Assembly: GCA_040398805.1 (NCBI GenBank)
Contig: JBBATK010000005.1
Span: 67,855-131,854 of the forward strand
Direction: 5' to 3'
Origin: JBBATK01 sp040398805
Lineage (GTDB): Bacteria > Bacteroidota > Ignavibacteria > Kapaibacteriales > NICIL-2
Length of the DNA stretch: 64,000 nucleotides
Made by a program: the position numbers and the translations under genes. Shown here in pieces: positions 44,801 to 53,429 of the stretch (position 1 is its first letter; every line of letters starts with the position of its first letter). Below the pieces are notes generated by a model that did no database searches, was not told the DNA's origin, and saw only the letters and a program-made list of their open reading frames with translations.

Positions 44801-45345
44801 ACAAGGAAGGCGCATCGTTCAAGGGACTCATGAATTGCTTTGCCGTGCTGGCGTCAAAGGCCCTTCAATACGGCATGCCGCTCGAAGAGCTGGTGGATTC
44901 CTTCACCTTCACGCGATTCGATCCGTCGGGTCCGGTACAAGGTCATGAAGTGATCAAGAATGCGACGTCCATCCTGGATTACGTGTTCCGTTCCATCGGC
45001 TACGACTACCTGAACCGCACGGATTTCGTCCATGTGAAGGCGGTCGATGAAGTGACAACAACGAAACAGCCTGCCGGTGGAAACCTCGGTTCGGGGGCGA
45101 GAGTATCATCGATAGGTACTACCGCAGAGGCCTTGCCGGTTGACTATGAAGCACCGACGACCATGGTCCGCGATACGCATCACGAGGTAACGGCGACGAA
45201 GACCAAGGGTACGTCCAAGGTCAAAGAAGCCCGTGCAAAGGGATACACCGGTGAGCAATGCGCCAATTGTAACTCCATGCGCGTCAAGAGAAACGGGTCA
45301 TGTACCGTTTGCGACGATTGCGGAACGACGAGCGGTTGCTCGTAA
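41845..45345 (+). CDS. nrdJ: adenosylcobalamin-dependent (class II) ribonucleoside-diphosphate reductase
   Basis: The 1166-aa enzyme has the ten-stranded barrel core with GSGTGSNFSHLRGKGEKLSG and the active-site loop NPCSEYMFLDDTACNLAS, carrying the catalytic Cys and Glu. APTGTIGLVMDCDTTGIEP follows, and the C-terminal extension has a zinc-ribbon-like tail (CANCNSM...CTVCDDCG). It reduces ribonucleotides to deoxyribonucleotides by a cobalamin-generated radical, without oxygen dependence. A GGAGG lies eight bases before the ATG. It has its own intrinsic terminator at 45370. The organism must import or make B12; no B12 genes occur here. Confidence 0.97.
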   Translation: MKVSRRFTSTSTSPYEQFEYTKRSSILRNTDGSVVFQMDDIEVPVGWSQVATDILAQKYFRRAGVPQTDEQGLPIEDEDGKPILGREGSLKQVVHRLAGCWRSWGEQHKYFATKNDAQAFYDEIAYMLLKQMVAPNSPQWFNTGLAFAYGITGNAQGHYFVDPKTREIQRSADAYTRPQPHACFIQGVEDDLVNDGGIFDLATREARIFKYGSGTGSNFSHLRGKGEKLSGGGVSSGLMSFLKIFDRAAGAIKSGGTTRRAAKMVIVNVDHPDIEEFIEWKAKEEEKVAALVAGSKINSTFLQAVMDEAIANGADRKTNAKLNTIITHAVHRGVPMSYIQRTLSLVEQGFTRLNMESFNTHYESEAYVTVAGQNSNNSVRVTNEFMRAVENDEPWNLTWRTHGNVARTVRARDLWEKINLSAWKSADPGLQFDTTINEWHTCPQGGRINGSNPCSEYMFLDDTACNLASINLSHFVDEETGVFNVDDFRHTVRLWTMVLEISVLMAQFPSKKIAQLSYDYRTLGLGYANLGTILMTSGIAYDSAEALAYAGAITALMTGESYATSAEMARDLGAFARYDENKDDMLRVIRNHRRAAYDAAAEEYEGLTITPVGIAESDCPDQALLEAARKSWDRALSLGEEFGYRNAQVTVIAPTGTIGLVMDCDTTGIEPDFAIVKFKKLAGGGYFKIVNQSVRRALTKLGYNEKQIDDIEKYCKGHGTFVGCPTVTRARLKEKGFTDEKVDAIELMLDSVFDIKFAFNKWTLGEEYCTGVLGFTEAQLNDYSFDMLAALGFSKEEVEAANDYVCGTMMIEGAPHIKDAHLQIFDCANRCGRKGERYIPYMAHVRMMAAAQPFISGAISKTINMPNEAKIDDVNTVHIESWKLCLKAIALYRDGSKLSQPLNNSSDDDIDEIIMLGDEDSLDETKGAKEVHERVIERVYHRAERHRLPKRRTGIIREAYVGGHKVFVRTGEFEDGSLGEIFIDMYKEGASFKGLMNCFAVLASKALQYGMPLEELVDSFTFTRFDPSGPVQGHEVIKNATSILDYVFRSIGYDYLNRTDFVHVKAVDEVTTTKQPAGGNLGSGARVSSIGTTAEALPVDYEAPTTMVRDTHHEVTATKTKGTSKVKEARAKGYTGEQCANCNSMRVKRNGSCTVCDDCGTTSGCS

Positions 45346-45369
45346 GATTGAGAGAATTTGTCGCGGATG

Positions 45370-45406
45370 AACTGCGCGTGATGAACATCATGCGCAGTTT
45401 TTTTTT
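45370..45406 (+). terminator. intrinsic terminator after nrdJ
   Basis: AACTGCGC pairs with GCGCAGTT, extended inward by TGAT/ATCA, and is followed by a run of nine T residues overlapping the stem end. Confidence 0.93.
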
Positions 45407-45584
45407 GAGATTCCTGTGTTTACACCCGCGAAGGGTTCGCAGTAGAGGTACGGGAGAGCAATCGTTTGGGAGCTCCAATGCCGATGGACCCATGCAACGG
45501 CAGTCGATCTGGGTGTCCTGTAACCAATCGCCCCGGTTCGGTGTCGTACGGCTAGAGGTCTGCAAAAAATGACGGAAATTTGCA

Positions 45585-45613
45585 TTGTGCAGTCATCTTG
45601 GCAGGCATATATT
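45585..45613 (+). promoter_or_regulatory. sigma70-like promoter of the Cys-rich gene
   Basis: TTGTGC, a 17-base spacer and TATATT, about 57 bases before the ATG at 45670. Spacing is optimal; the -35 matches four of six. Confidence 0.5.
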
Positions 45614-45669
45614 GTGCGACACGAGTACAAGGGTTCAGTCTGTTTTTTTCAACATTTTTTGAGGTTTTT

Positions 45670-45951
45670 ATGAAAAAGTTCGTTGCTCTGTTCGCGTTCG
45701 TCGCTCTTCTCGCGACGTATTGTGTGCCGGTATCCGCTTGTGATGCCGATGGAAAATGCAAAGGCAAGGCGTCTGGTGCTTGCTGTATGACCAAGGCTTC
45801 TGCAAAGAAGAGCTGCTGCTCCACAAAGGGCGCATCGGCAAAGGCAGAAGTGAAGGACGAAGCCTCGACGGCCACAACGGCTGTCGATGCATCATCGAAG
45901 GCTGCTACGGCGAAGACCGCAAGTGCGCCTAAGGTGAACCAGAATAAATAA
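45670..45951 (+). CDS. small secreted Cys-rich protein, 93 aa
   Basis: A strong signal peptide (KKFVALFAFVALLATYCVPVSA) is followed by a short segment with eight Cys residues (CDADGKCKGKASGACC, then KKSCC and nearby) and an Ala/Thr/Lys-rich, low-complexity tail. The Cys-Cys pairs suggest metal binding or disulfides in the periplasm. I do not recognise a family. The track-like longer frame from 45580 opens upstream of the signal and is rejected. It is the only gene between two hairpin-flanked spaces, and probably monocistronic. Confidence 0.75.
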   Translation: MKKFVALFAFVALLATYCVPVSACDADGKCKGKASGACCMTKASAKKSCCSTKGASAKAEVKDEASTATTAVDASSKAATAKTASAPKVNQNK

Positions 45952-46084
45952 AATTTAATGAAAAGGCACGATGTCTATATAGTAAAGTGCCTCTATATTG
46001 GCTGAAAACGTCAATTTTGCTATTGCCTGTTCATTTTCGATTTTGAAAACGGGCTTTGGACAAGCGACAAAAACAGGGAAGTCC

Positions 46085-46117
46085 GTTCTTCGGGTGGTGG
46101 TTCATCACCCGAAGAAC
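46085..46117 (+). other. perfect 12-base-pair hairpin in leader or small RNA
   Basis: GTTCTTCGGGTG and its exact complement CACCCGAAGAAC flank GTGGTTCAT, whose ends can also pair. No T-run follows. It lies 40 bases before the terminator at 46156, so both may belong to one structured RNA. Confidence 0.7.
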
Positions 46118-46155
46118 AGGATGCCCCACACTAACATCCACGGGAAAGTGAACAC

Positions 46156-46199
46156 GGTGCATCAGGGGAGCGCTTCGTAGCTCGGGCACCTTTTTTTTT
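46156..46199 (+). terminator. intrinsic terminator 18 bases before the GldM-like gene
   Basis: GGTGC/GCACC encloses a second small stem (GAGC/GCTC) and is followed by nine T residues. Its end is only 18 bases before an ATG on the same strand, so either transcription of the next gene is attenuated here or a small RNA ends here. An alternative pairing of GATGC (46120-46124) with GCATC (46159-46163) would compete with the terminator stem. Confidence 0.75.
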
Positions 46200-46217
46200 C
46201 GAAGAAAGGGTTATTCT

Positions 46218-48407
46218 ATGTCGAAGGGTGGAGCCGGTAAAGTATACTTCGTATTGTACTTGGCGGTGATTCTCGAGTTGCTCATCATTATTGTTGAGCG
46301 CGACGAGGCGGAAGAGCACTTGATCCAGAAGCAGAAGGAATCCATGAAGATTGTCGAGAGTATTCTCTCGCAGTTGCAATCCGGATCCGGCTCTGAGGGT
46401 ATCAATACGCGTCCGCAAGACGAAATCACCCTCCAGGATCCCGTCGCCGTGAAGGATGCCGGTGCGACCAAGATCAAGCAGGATCGCTTCTATCAGGTGA
46501 TGGTGGGTGTGACGGACGTTTCCGATGCGGATAAGATGGACGGGCTTGAACCTGCCGAACGCGAGGAGAAGCTTCGCAATCTCATCCGCCTTGCAAATGT
46601 TCAGGATTTGGAATACCAGGTGTTCTATCATTCTGCTGCCAACACCGATCAATCCCCGATGTTCCCTACGGATGACAGTCTTCGTAAGGCGCGGGTGGAT
46701 TTCACGGCGTTCTCTGCCGGACAGGAGATCGGTGGACCTGTCGATAACGGACGCTGGCAGCTCATGGCTCTCCGCAAGGTGGAGCTTCAGGTGCAGAAGA
46801 CGGAACGTTACACTCACCCGGAGTACTCGTTCATCAAGGACGTGGGCGACGTATCGACGTTCGCTCCGCCGAACGCGCGCGATTCGGCATTCAAATACGA
46901 CCAGGCATTGTCTGACGCGGAAGCCGTCAACGCCGGCAATAAATACAAGAAGCGCGTGTTCATCGTCCGCTTCCAACCGCCCAATAAGGCGGGCTGGTAT
47001 AAACTCCGCTTCGCCTCCAAGACGAACCGTATTCTCGGTGTGAAATCCGAGGAGGGCGGACGGGAGATCTCGCCGGAAGAAAAGGTGAACATCGGTACCG
47101 TCCAGTTGAAGGTGAAAGACCTTTGGAAGGTGAAGAAGACGTTGATCTCCTCCCTTGAGGGCATTCCTCTTCCGTCAGCGGACGACCTTGCTGCCGGTAA
47201 GATTCTTTATGAAGACTTCAAGGCCGGCGTTGAAGCCGCCATCACGAAAATCAAGAACGAATCGGAAGCCAATGACCCCAAGGCGATGGAGAAGATCCGT
47301 CGTATCGGGTTGTATAACTACATCTCTATTCTGCTGACCCCGGGTGGATCCGCCAATATCGATCAAAACCGCGCATCCATCGAGTTCAATGTCCACGTCG
47401 TCCAACCGCCGAAGCGTCCGGATCTTGATCCCAGCGTGTACGTGGATGCGAGCGTGAATACCTTCGATAAGCTGTCCAGAACGGAGATTCCGTTCACCGC
47501 CGGACCGTACTCACCGGGTCGTATGCCCACGGTGAAGAGCAATCCGCCGCTGTCATGGCAAGTTGTCGACGCAGGAACGGGCCAAGTCGCTCAGACGGCG
47601 CAAGGCTCCGCGGAGATGCGCAAGTTCAAGCTTGTTTGCAACCAGCAAGTTCAAGCGGGCGACTACGAGATCGCAATCTCCTACGCAAACCAATCCGGTA
47701 AGACGAAAGAAGAGAAGTCCACTCTTCATGTGTTCGCCAGCAAGCTGGAGAACGAAGAGGATGTCAAGTCCATCGTGGAGAATTGCTACTTCGGTCAGGA
47801 GCTTGAACTCTTGCCCGTACCGTCGGACGGAAAGAAGATTCCCGCCGGCCAATACTTGATCGATGCGAAAATCACCCCTCAAGACCAAGAACACCGTGGT
47901 CTGCAGTGGCGCCAGGAAGTTCCTTGCGGTTCCAAGCAGATAAGTGTCGACGTCTTGTGGGAGGATCCGCAGACCAAGGAAAGAATATCCCTGCTTCGTG
48001 CTCCGATTCAAGGATCTCCGAAGCAGCGTCCTCCGAAGATCGTCATGAGCGATGTGAAGATCAATCCGATCACAGATCCTCGCGATCCCTCGGTGACGGT
48101 AACGAATATCAAGATCAATGCACCGATCGTTGATGTCGGCGGTGCCAAAGCGGGTCCATCGGACATCATCGTTCTGACGCCCTCCGTTGAGAAGCAGGAC
48201 ATACCCGGTTACAAGGTGAGTGCCGGTCCCCTGAAAGCTTCCGGTGGCGGCTACGAGGTGGAATTGCGTTTGGACGGGCCGCCCCTCAAGAAGGGTAAAG
48301 TGGAAGGTAATGTCCAACTTCTTGTCAAGGCGAAAGCCAAGAACAAGTGCAATGGAGAAACGTCGGGCGACGGTAAGGCTATCTATAACGTGCCCGTCAG
48401 TTACTAA
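46218..48407 (+). CDS. single-span membrane protein with large periplasmic beta-domain region (GldM/PorM-like architecture)
   Basis: The 729-aa protein has one N-terminal membrane helix (about residues 9-26) containing an intramembrane Glu at 20 (LAVILELLIII). A coiled coil of about 30 residues follows, and then several apparent beta domains (for example RASIEFNVHVVQPPKRP, GPYSPGRMPTV, YEIAISYANQSGK). This order, short cytoplasmic end, one helix, coiled coil and tandem periplasmic beta domains, is that of GldM/PorM, the periplasm-spanning part of the T9SS/gliding motor, whose function depends on charged residues in the membrane helices. Sequence identity to GldM is not evident to me, and no GldL gene precedes it, so this is architecture-based. 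Three envelope proteins follow on the same strand. Confidence 0.5.
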   Translation: MSKGGAGKVYFVLYLAVILELLIIIVERDEAEEHLIQKQKESMKIVESILSQLQSGSGSEGINTRPQDEITLQDPVAVKDAGATKIKQDRFYQVMVGVTDVSDADKMDGLEPAEREEKLRNLIRLANVQDLEYQVFYHSAANTDQSPMFPTDDSLRKARVDFTAFSAGQEIGGPVDNGRWQLMALRKVELQVQKTERYTHPEYSFIKDVGDVSTFAPPNARDSAFKYDQALSDAEAVNAGNKYKKRVFIVRFQPPNKAGWYKLRFASKTNRILGVKSEEGGREISPEEKVNIGTVQLKVKDLWKVKKTLISSLEGIPLPSADDLAAGKILYEDFKAGVEAAITKIKNESEANDPKAMEKIRRIGLYNYISILLTPGGSANIDQNRASIEFNVHVVQPPKRPDLDPSVYVDASVNTFDKLSRTEIPFTAGPYSPGRMPTVKSNPPLSWQVVDAGTGQVAQTAQGSAEMRKFKLVCNQQVQAGDYEIAISYANQSGKTKEEKSTLHVFASKLENEEDVKSIVENCYFGQELELLPVPSDGKKIPAGQYLIDAKITPQDQEHRGLQWRQEVPCGSKQISVDVLWEDPQTKERISLLRAPIQGSPKQRPPKIVMSDVKINPITDPRDPSVTVTNIKINAPIVDVGGAKAGPSDIIVLTPSVEKQDIPGYKVSAGPLKASGGGYEVELRLDGPPLKKGKVEGNVQLLVKAKAKNKCNGETSGDGKAIYNVPVSY

Positions 48408-48479
48408 GGAAATGTCGGACGTTGATCCTGTCGGTTGTCATGCAGAAGAAGAATTGAACGAAACTATTTGAACGAAACG

Positions 48480-50362
48480 ATGAGAAGAACACCATTCATA
48501 GCTGCCGTAGCACTCGTGATCATTGGCAGCATGAGCTCCTTGTATGGTCAGTCTGAGACGCAACTCAAGACCATCATGGGAAAGATCAAGAATTACCGGT
48601 ATGGTAATATCTCGATCTTCAAACTCGACGACGGAACCATGAAAGCGGTGACCGAATTGCTCAATCCTCAGCCGATAATGACGGACGCTGCACAGAAGTG
48701 TGCACCGGCGAAGCAAACGTTGATCGATGACAAGGTGTTGGAGTTAGGCTGCGCTGCCGATCTCTCGGCCCTGCAGGAAGACGAAGAGGTCAAGAAGGCA
48801 CTGCGCGGCGAGTGTATCGAGTACGCCAAATTCTCCATCGCTCGCAAGCAGTGGGAGTGTAACACGTTCAAGCGCGCGTATGTCATCACGACACGGTATA
48901 CCTCCGGCATGCCGTTCAAGGTGATCGGATTCGTGACGTCGAATAGCGACAACAAGAAGCTCACCACCGTCCTTGGTGCCGCTCGCGAAGTGGTCACGTA
49001 TACGGAGCTGCGCAATCAAGGCGCACCTGCCGGATCTCCGGCGAAGAACCTGTATCAGTACTTCGAAAACTTCGTCGTTCAGCAAAGCGCATCGGAAGGT
49101 GTGAACGTGACGGCGGAAGCTCAAGGTATCGGCGACGAGGTGTTCATCCGTTCCCTTCGTGGACTGTCACGTCTTGTGGACGAACAGGATGTACAGATGT
49201 ACAAGCGCATTTCCGATGGTCAAGCCATGAACTACAACAAGTTCAATGAAGTCATCGTGAGCCCGGACCTGATCAGCTGGAAGAACTACGAACCGGCAGC
49301 CGATGCCATTCCTCCTAGCGATTCCGTCTACAACCGTGTGCTTCCTCGTTACGGCGTAGAGCTCCGCTATGGCATCGAGTCCATCGGAATCCCGTCATTC
49401 TTCAGCGATCGTGTCACCTTGAATGCTGTGTGGGGCTGGAACAAGTTGGGCGTCATACTTCCGACGAATGGTTGGTCTTCCGTCGGCAAGGATCTTGGCG
49501 TGAACCCCAAGTTGACGCATGCGGGTTTCGGNNNNNNNNNNNNNNNNNNNNNNNNNNNNNNNNNNNNNNNNNNNNNNNNNNNNNNNNNNNNNNNNNNNNN
49601 NNNNNNNNNNNNNNNNNNNNNNNNNNNNNNNCTTCCGTCGGCAAGGATCTTGGCGTGAACCCCAAGTTGACGCATGCGGGTTTCGGTCTGGACGGTTCGT
49701 TCGATTTCCCCATCGATATCACCAATTCGAATACTGGTGTCTTTAACATTTCCGGCTCGTATGTGTTCGGTGATGCGGTTCAGTCCAATCATCAGCAGGT
49801 GGTGAAGGACTTCGGCACGTCGTTCAGCTACGATACGTTGCGGAAGACAGCACCGGACACTCTGGTCGCTCGTCGCAAAACCTCCAATGAACTGAAGAAC
49901 GATTACCTCGTTCGTATCAATGCCCAGCTGCATTACACCTTCGCAGTGAACATCGACAGCGGTAACTTCTTCCGCTTCCGCATCGGTGGTGCTATCTACA
50001 GTCGTGAGATGTGGACGAAGGAGACAGGTAGGACGACAATAGATACCCTGCGGAATGGAGAGCCAACTTCTCCAGACACTAGCTTCATTTTGAACACGTA
50101 CAAGAAGACGAATTCCAAAGCTATCGGTGGAGTGTCCGTGCGCATGGATTACATGTCCATGTATGTCACGACGCCGTACGGTTTCAGTCTGCAATACTTC
50201 GACGATGCCATTATGGCGAACGCGTGGATGTTGATGCCGATCAATCCGAATCTGGGAATCCGTTTCGATGGTACCATTGCGACACCGCTGATGAGAGATG
50301 CGTACGAGTGGGAGAACCCTTCGACCTTCGTTCCATCGGTACGGGTCATTTATAATTTCTAA
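48480..50362 (+). CDS. outer-membrane-type protein interrupted by an artefactual N gap
   Basis: The protein opens at 48480 with a signal peptide (PFIAAVALVIIGSMSSLYGQ). It continues to the gap at 49532 and resumes after it in a different phase until the stop at 50360-50362, ending with RVIYNF, a classic outer-membrane beta-barrel C-terminus. The 55 bases before the gap (49477-49531) are repeated exactly after it (49632-49686). Deleting one copy plus the Ns (155 bases) restores one uninterrupted frame of 575 residues. The N-terminal half is soluble with paired Cys; the C-terminal half has alternating barrel strands. Function unknown; it belongs with the GldM-like gene 72 bases upstream. Confidence 0.75.
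49477..49531 (+). repeat. 55-base duplicate, left copy (contig end)
   Basis: Identical to 49632-49686. Fifty-five bases is a common de Bruijn k-mer length, so the copies are best read as overlapping contig ends left unmerged by scaffolding. Confidence 0.9.
49532..49631. other. assembly gap of exactly 100 N
   Basis: A placeholder-length gap between two identical 55-base ends. Real missing sequence is probably zero. Confidence 0.95.
49632..49686 (+). repeat. 55-base duplicate, right copy (contig start)
   Basis: Exact copy of 49477-49531; see the left copy. Confidence 0.9.
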
Positions 50363-50415
50363 CGAACAGCACGTCGGATCGAACAGTAATCATAGAGCAG
50401 TATCAAAAGAAAATC

Positions 50416-51855
50416 ATGCAAAACAAGAAAAATCTCGTCCGGTTCGTAGCGCTCTTGACCATCCTTTTCGGAGGGGCGTTTACTCTGGTAGCTCAAGAGA
50501 CAGAGCGTGACACCATTCGTCGTGCGCTCCTTGAAATCGATCCGAACATCGTGAAGTACTTCCCGCGTTGGAAGGTTTGCGAGCCGAATCTTGCCCTTCA
50601 AGTGTATCAGACGTTCCTGTTGACGGGTCGCGCTAAAGAGAATCTGGATATGCAGAACATCATCGTGACTGCGGCTCCGAAGAGCGATCCGGAAGAGAAC
50701 TATGTCCTGTTGCTCGTGGAGTGCGGTAATGAATCCTATGCATCATCCGACGTCGACGCCTACATGAAAAAATTGGCGGCCTTGATTTCCGACCCGAAGC
50801 GTCCGTACTGCTTCCGCGATATTCCCGCTGAAGCTCCGATGAGTGAGAAAGCCCGTGACTTGATTACGGATTTCATGCTCCCGACCCATGTGGCCCACTC
50901 GATCTCCTTGTCGGTATTCGAACAGTCGCTCAAAGTGGGTAATTCCGGATTCTGGTTGCGGAACGCTGTCGGCAATGATGCTATCGGGTATCCGTTCTGG
51001 ACCGCAGGCATGTCACGTATCCTTCTTCAGCGTCCGTTGTATGAGAACGACGACATGGAATCGAAGAAGCCCATCCCGTACCTCATCAACATCCGCCTTG
51101 GCGGTGGATATCGTATGCGGACAACGGGGATCGAGCGTGGCATCCTGGACTTCCTTCCCGGACGTCAACTCAACGGTTCGAATGGTATGGGCATCCTTTC
51201 GCTCGATGTCAATGCACCATTCCATCCGCAACTCGGACTCAGCGTGAATTACGAGGCACCGCTCAGTGGATCTCCTGACTCATCGATTGCGGAGAAAAAC
51301 ACGTGGGCATCGTGGAGACCGAGCGCACAGACGGACGTGAGCAAGCGTCAATTGATGTCGGCTGCGGGCTTCGATCCCAACCATGTCCTTCCTGTCTTGC
51401 GCACCTGCGGTCAGATCGCCCTTGTGTACAACTGGTGGCTCGACCCGAAGGTGCCCGAGAACTTCTTCCGCATCGACCTTGGTGTGAATTATGTGGAAGT
51501 GCAAGAGTGGGGTTACTCGTACCTTGGCAAGTCTTCCGACACGAATTACGTAGCCGTATCCTCGAAGGGTAACGGCGCTCTCAACACCGGACTCCGCACC
51601 TTCCGTCCCACGAGCTTCGGCGAATGGTTGTATGCACGTATCGAGTATCGCAGTCAGTCCACGTTCCCGTTCGGCGTTTCCGCACAGTATGCGAACAGCA
51701 ATCTCATGATCCGTGCATATGTGCCTCTGCTCGGTGAATGGTTGTATCTCGAAGGCAAGTATTCCACGCCGCTTCGTAGCGAAGCCGATATGCGTCCGTG
51801 GGAATTGAAGAACTTCTTCTTGGTTTCACCGGTACTCCGCCTCAATATCCGCTAA
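50416..51855 (+). CDS. outer-membrane-type protein, 479 aa
   Basis: A signal peptide (FVALLTILFGGAFTLVAQ) is followed by a soluble N-terminal region (about 30-180) with Cys residues in KVCEPN, LVECGN and RPYCFRD. A barrel-like C-terminal half follows with many aromatic-flanked strands (for example IPYLINIRLGGGYRMRT and WLYARIEYRSQSTFPFGVSAQY). The two-part layout, soluble domain plus barrel, resembles that of the preceding gene, suggesting related or partner proteins. No enzyme motif is visible. It is 53 bases after the previous stop and is closed by a strong terminator at 51884. Confidence 0.75.
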   Translation: MQNKKNLVRFVALLTILFGGAFTLVAQETERDTIRRALLEIDPNIVKYFPRWKVCEPNLALQVYQTFLLTGRAKENLDMQNIIVTAAPKSDPEENYVLLLVECGNESYASSDVDAYMKKLAALISDPKRPYCFRDIPAEAPMSEKARDLITDFMLPTHVAHSISLSVFEQSLKVGNSGFWLRNAVGNDAIGYPFWTAGMSRILLQRPLYENDDMESKKPIPYLINIRLGGGYRMRTTGIERGILDFLPGRQLNGSNGMGILSLDVNAPFHPQLGLSVNYEAPLSGSPDSSIAEKNTWASWRPSAQTDVSKRQLMSAAGFDPNHVLPVLRTCGQIALVYNWWLDPKVPENFFRIDLGVNYVEVQEWGYSYLGKSSDTNYVAVSSKGNGALNTGLRTFRPTSFGEWLYARIEYRSQSTFPFGVSAQYANSNLMIRAYVPLLGEWLYLEGKYSTPLRSEADMRPWELKNFFLVSPVLRLNIR

Positions 51856-51883
51856 GCGCCGGTCGTTGACGTTCGAAACATGA

Positions 51884-51919
51884 AACCCCTGCGGCGAGCT
51901 CATCACGTAGGGGTTTTTT
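51884..51919 (+). terminator. intrinsic terminator after the second outer-membrane protein
   Basis: AACCCCTGCG pairs with CGTAGGGGTT (one G-T) and is followed by TTTTTT. It ends the GldM-like/outer-membrane gene group. Confidence 0.9.
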
Positions 51920-51988
51920 CGGTGCAGCAGTCTCCCCCCGAAATCAACGCACCGAGACTCCATATTCCGTCCTTTATCATCGTCCAGT

Positions 51989-53332
51989 ATGCGCATGTCG
52001 TCCGTTCGACACTCAACGACCATTGCCGTAACTCTGCTCCTGCTGCTCTGTGCCGGACTTTCGGCGCAGACGCCGGCCGACAGTGTTCAGGAGGCATTGC
52101 GGCGTCGCGCCGAAGAGGCCCGTGTGCGCTCGTTACAGCACTATACGCTCACCATCCAGAACGTCGATATCAAACGGTTTCCGGAAGTGAGCCTCATCGT
52201 GGAAGCGATGGGGGATGATAACCTGCCTCTCGACAGTCTGGATCCGAAGGGTCTGTCGGTCGTCGAGAACGGCGCAGAAAAGAGAGTCCTCTCCGTCCGG
52301 AAGATTTCCGTGGGCGAGCGTGTTCCGGTTGACTTCGTCTTCATCCTTGATGTGACGGGCGGAATGGATTCACACATAAAAGCCATTCGGGAGAATATCC
52401 AGAAATTCGTCGCCCGATTGGTGAGCAGAGGTATCGACTACCGACTCGGCGTCGTGTTCTTCTCGGACAACATCGAGAATTTCCATGCGCCGACGGCCGA
52501 CATCTATGAGTTCCTCTCGTGGTTCGTGGGTATTAAATGTGTCGGTGGAGGTCAGGAAGCGGAGAATGCCTTGGAGGGTTTACATACGGCGGCGAAGATG
52601 GACTTCCGTCCGTCTGCAAACAAGGTCTTCGTTCTCATCACCGATGCCCCGTATCATTATGCGGGTGATCGAAGCAAGGAGGCGTCGACGAAGTTCACGA
52701 CCGAATCGATGATCGATTTCCTCAAGGCCAGGTCCATCCGCACCTTCTGCATCGCACCTCCCGTCCTGAGCGAATACAAGAAAATCGCCGAGGCCACTCG
52801 CGGCAGCGCCTTCGACCTCTATCAGAATTTCGCCAAGCTGCTCGATGCGTACTCCACACAATTGACGAATCTCTTCGCCATCACCTATCGTTCCGATGCG
52901 CCCGCCATCCCGGATTCCATCAACGTCGCCGTCGTGAACGACCGCAAAGAGGAACTGCTCAGGAAGACCATTCCGCTGGCAGATATCGGACGTAAACTCA
53001 TTATCGAAGACCTGCTGTTCCCCACAGGTAAGAGCACGCTTCCGGATTCCGTCGGGGCCTTGGAATTGCTTACGGAGTTCATGAGGAATCAGCCCAAAGT
53101 CATCGTCCGCATCGAAGGCCATACCGATAATCGAGGCAATCCCACCTCGAACAAGAAACTCTCCCTCTCCCGAGCCGAGAGCGTACGCCGCTACCTGGTC
53201 ACGCGTAAAGGCATCCGTGTCGATCGCATACAGATCGCCGGACTCGGCGATACACGTCCCATTGCCGACAATGGCACCGACTTCGGACGTCGTCTGAACC
53301 GGCGAACGGAAGTCGTCATCGTCTCCAAATAG
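51989..53332 (+). CDS. secreted von Willebrand A domain protein with C-terminal OmpA peptidoglycan-binding domain
   Basis: The 447-aa protein has a signal peptide (IAVTLLLLLCAGLSAQ) and a pre-domain. A VWA domain follows (about residues 112-310), whose metal site begins with DVTGGM at 121-126, a variant with Thr and Gly in place of the usual DxSxS. The OmpA-like domain (about 335-447) has LLFPTGKSTL, RIEGHTDNRGN, LSRAESVRRYL and a NRRTEVVI end. It should bind peptidoglycan while presenting a protein-binding VWA face in the periplasm. It is set apart from the preceding group by a terminator but could serve the same envelope structure. Confidence 0.93.
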   Translation: MRMSSVRHSTTIAVTLLLLLCAGLSAQTPADSVQEALRRRAEEARVRSLQHYTLTIQNVDIKRFPEVSLIVEAMGDDNLPLDSLDPKGLSVVENGAEKRVLSVRKISVGERVPVDFVFILDVTGGMDSHIKAIRENIQKFVARLVSRGIDYRLGVVFFSDNIENFHAPTADIYEFLSWFVGIKCVGGGQEAENALEGLHTAAKMDFRPSANKVFVLITDAPYHYAGDRSKEASTKFTTESMIDFLKARSIRTFCIAPPVLSEYKKIAEATRGSAFDLYQNFAKLLDAYSTQLTNLFAITYRSDAPAIPDSINVAVVNDRKEELLRKTIPLADIGRKLIIEDLLFPTGKSTLPDSVGALELLTEFMRNQPKVIVRIEGHTDNRGNPTSNKKLSLSRAESVRRYLVTRKGIRVDRIQIAGLGDTRPIADNGTDFGRRLNRRTEVVIVSK

Positions 53333-53429
53333 TCCCTCGTCCGCTGTTCAACTTTACCGGTCCGTTTGTCGTCTATGTCCCGATGAGCGCCGTCTGCTCG
53401 TCGGCCGAACGTCCCGTTGCGCGAACCCG

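Larger units (their letters stand above)
45346..45669. other. 324-base intergenic region between nrdJ and the Cys-rich gene
   Basis: It contains the nrdJ terminator (45370-45406), about 170 bases with no gene that I can support, and a sigma70-like promoter at 45585-45613. I checked both strands for tRNA-like T-loops and found none that fit. Confidence 0.6.

Noticed and set aside
45415..45570. tRNA-like segment between nrdJ and the Cys-rich gene
   Set aside because: A GGTTCG occurs, but no acceptor, D or anticodon stems fit on either strand.
46030..46199. SRP RNA, RNase P RNA, tmRNA or 6S RNA in the leader of the GldM-like gene
   Set aside because: Some short strings look RNase P-like, but length and conserved cores do not fit; left as an unassigned structured leader.
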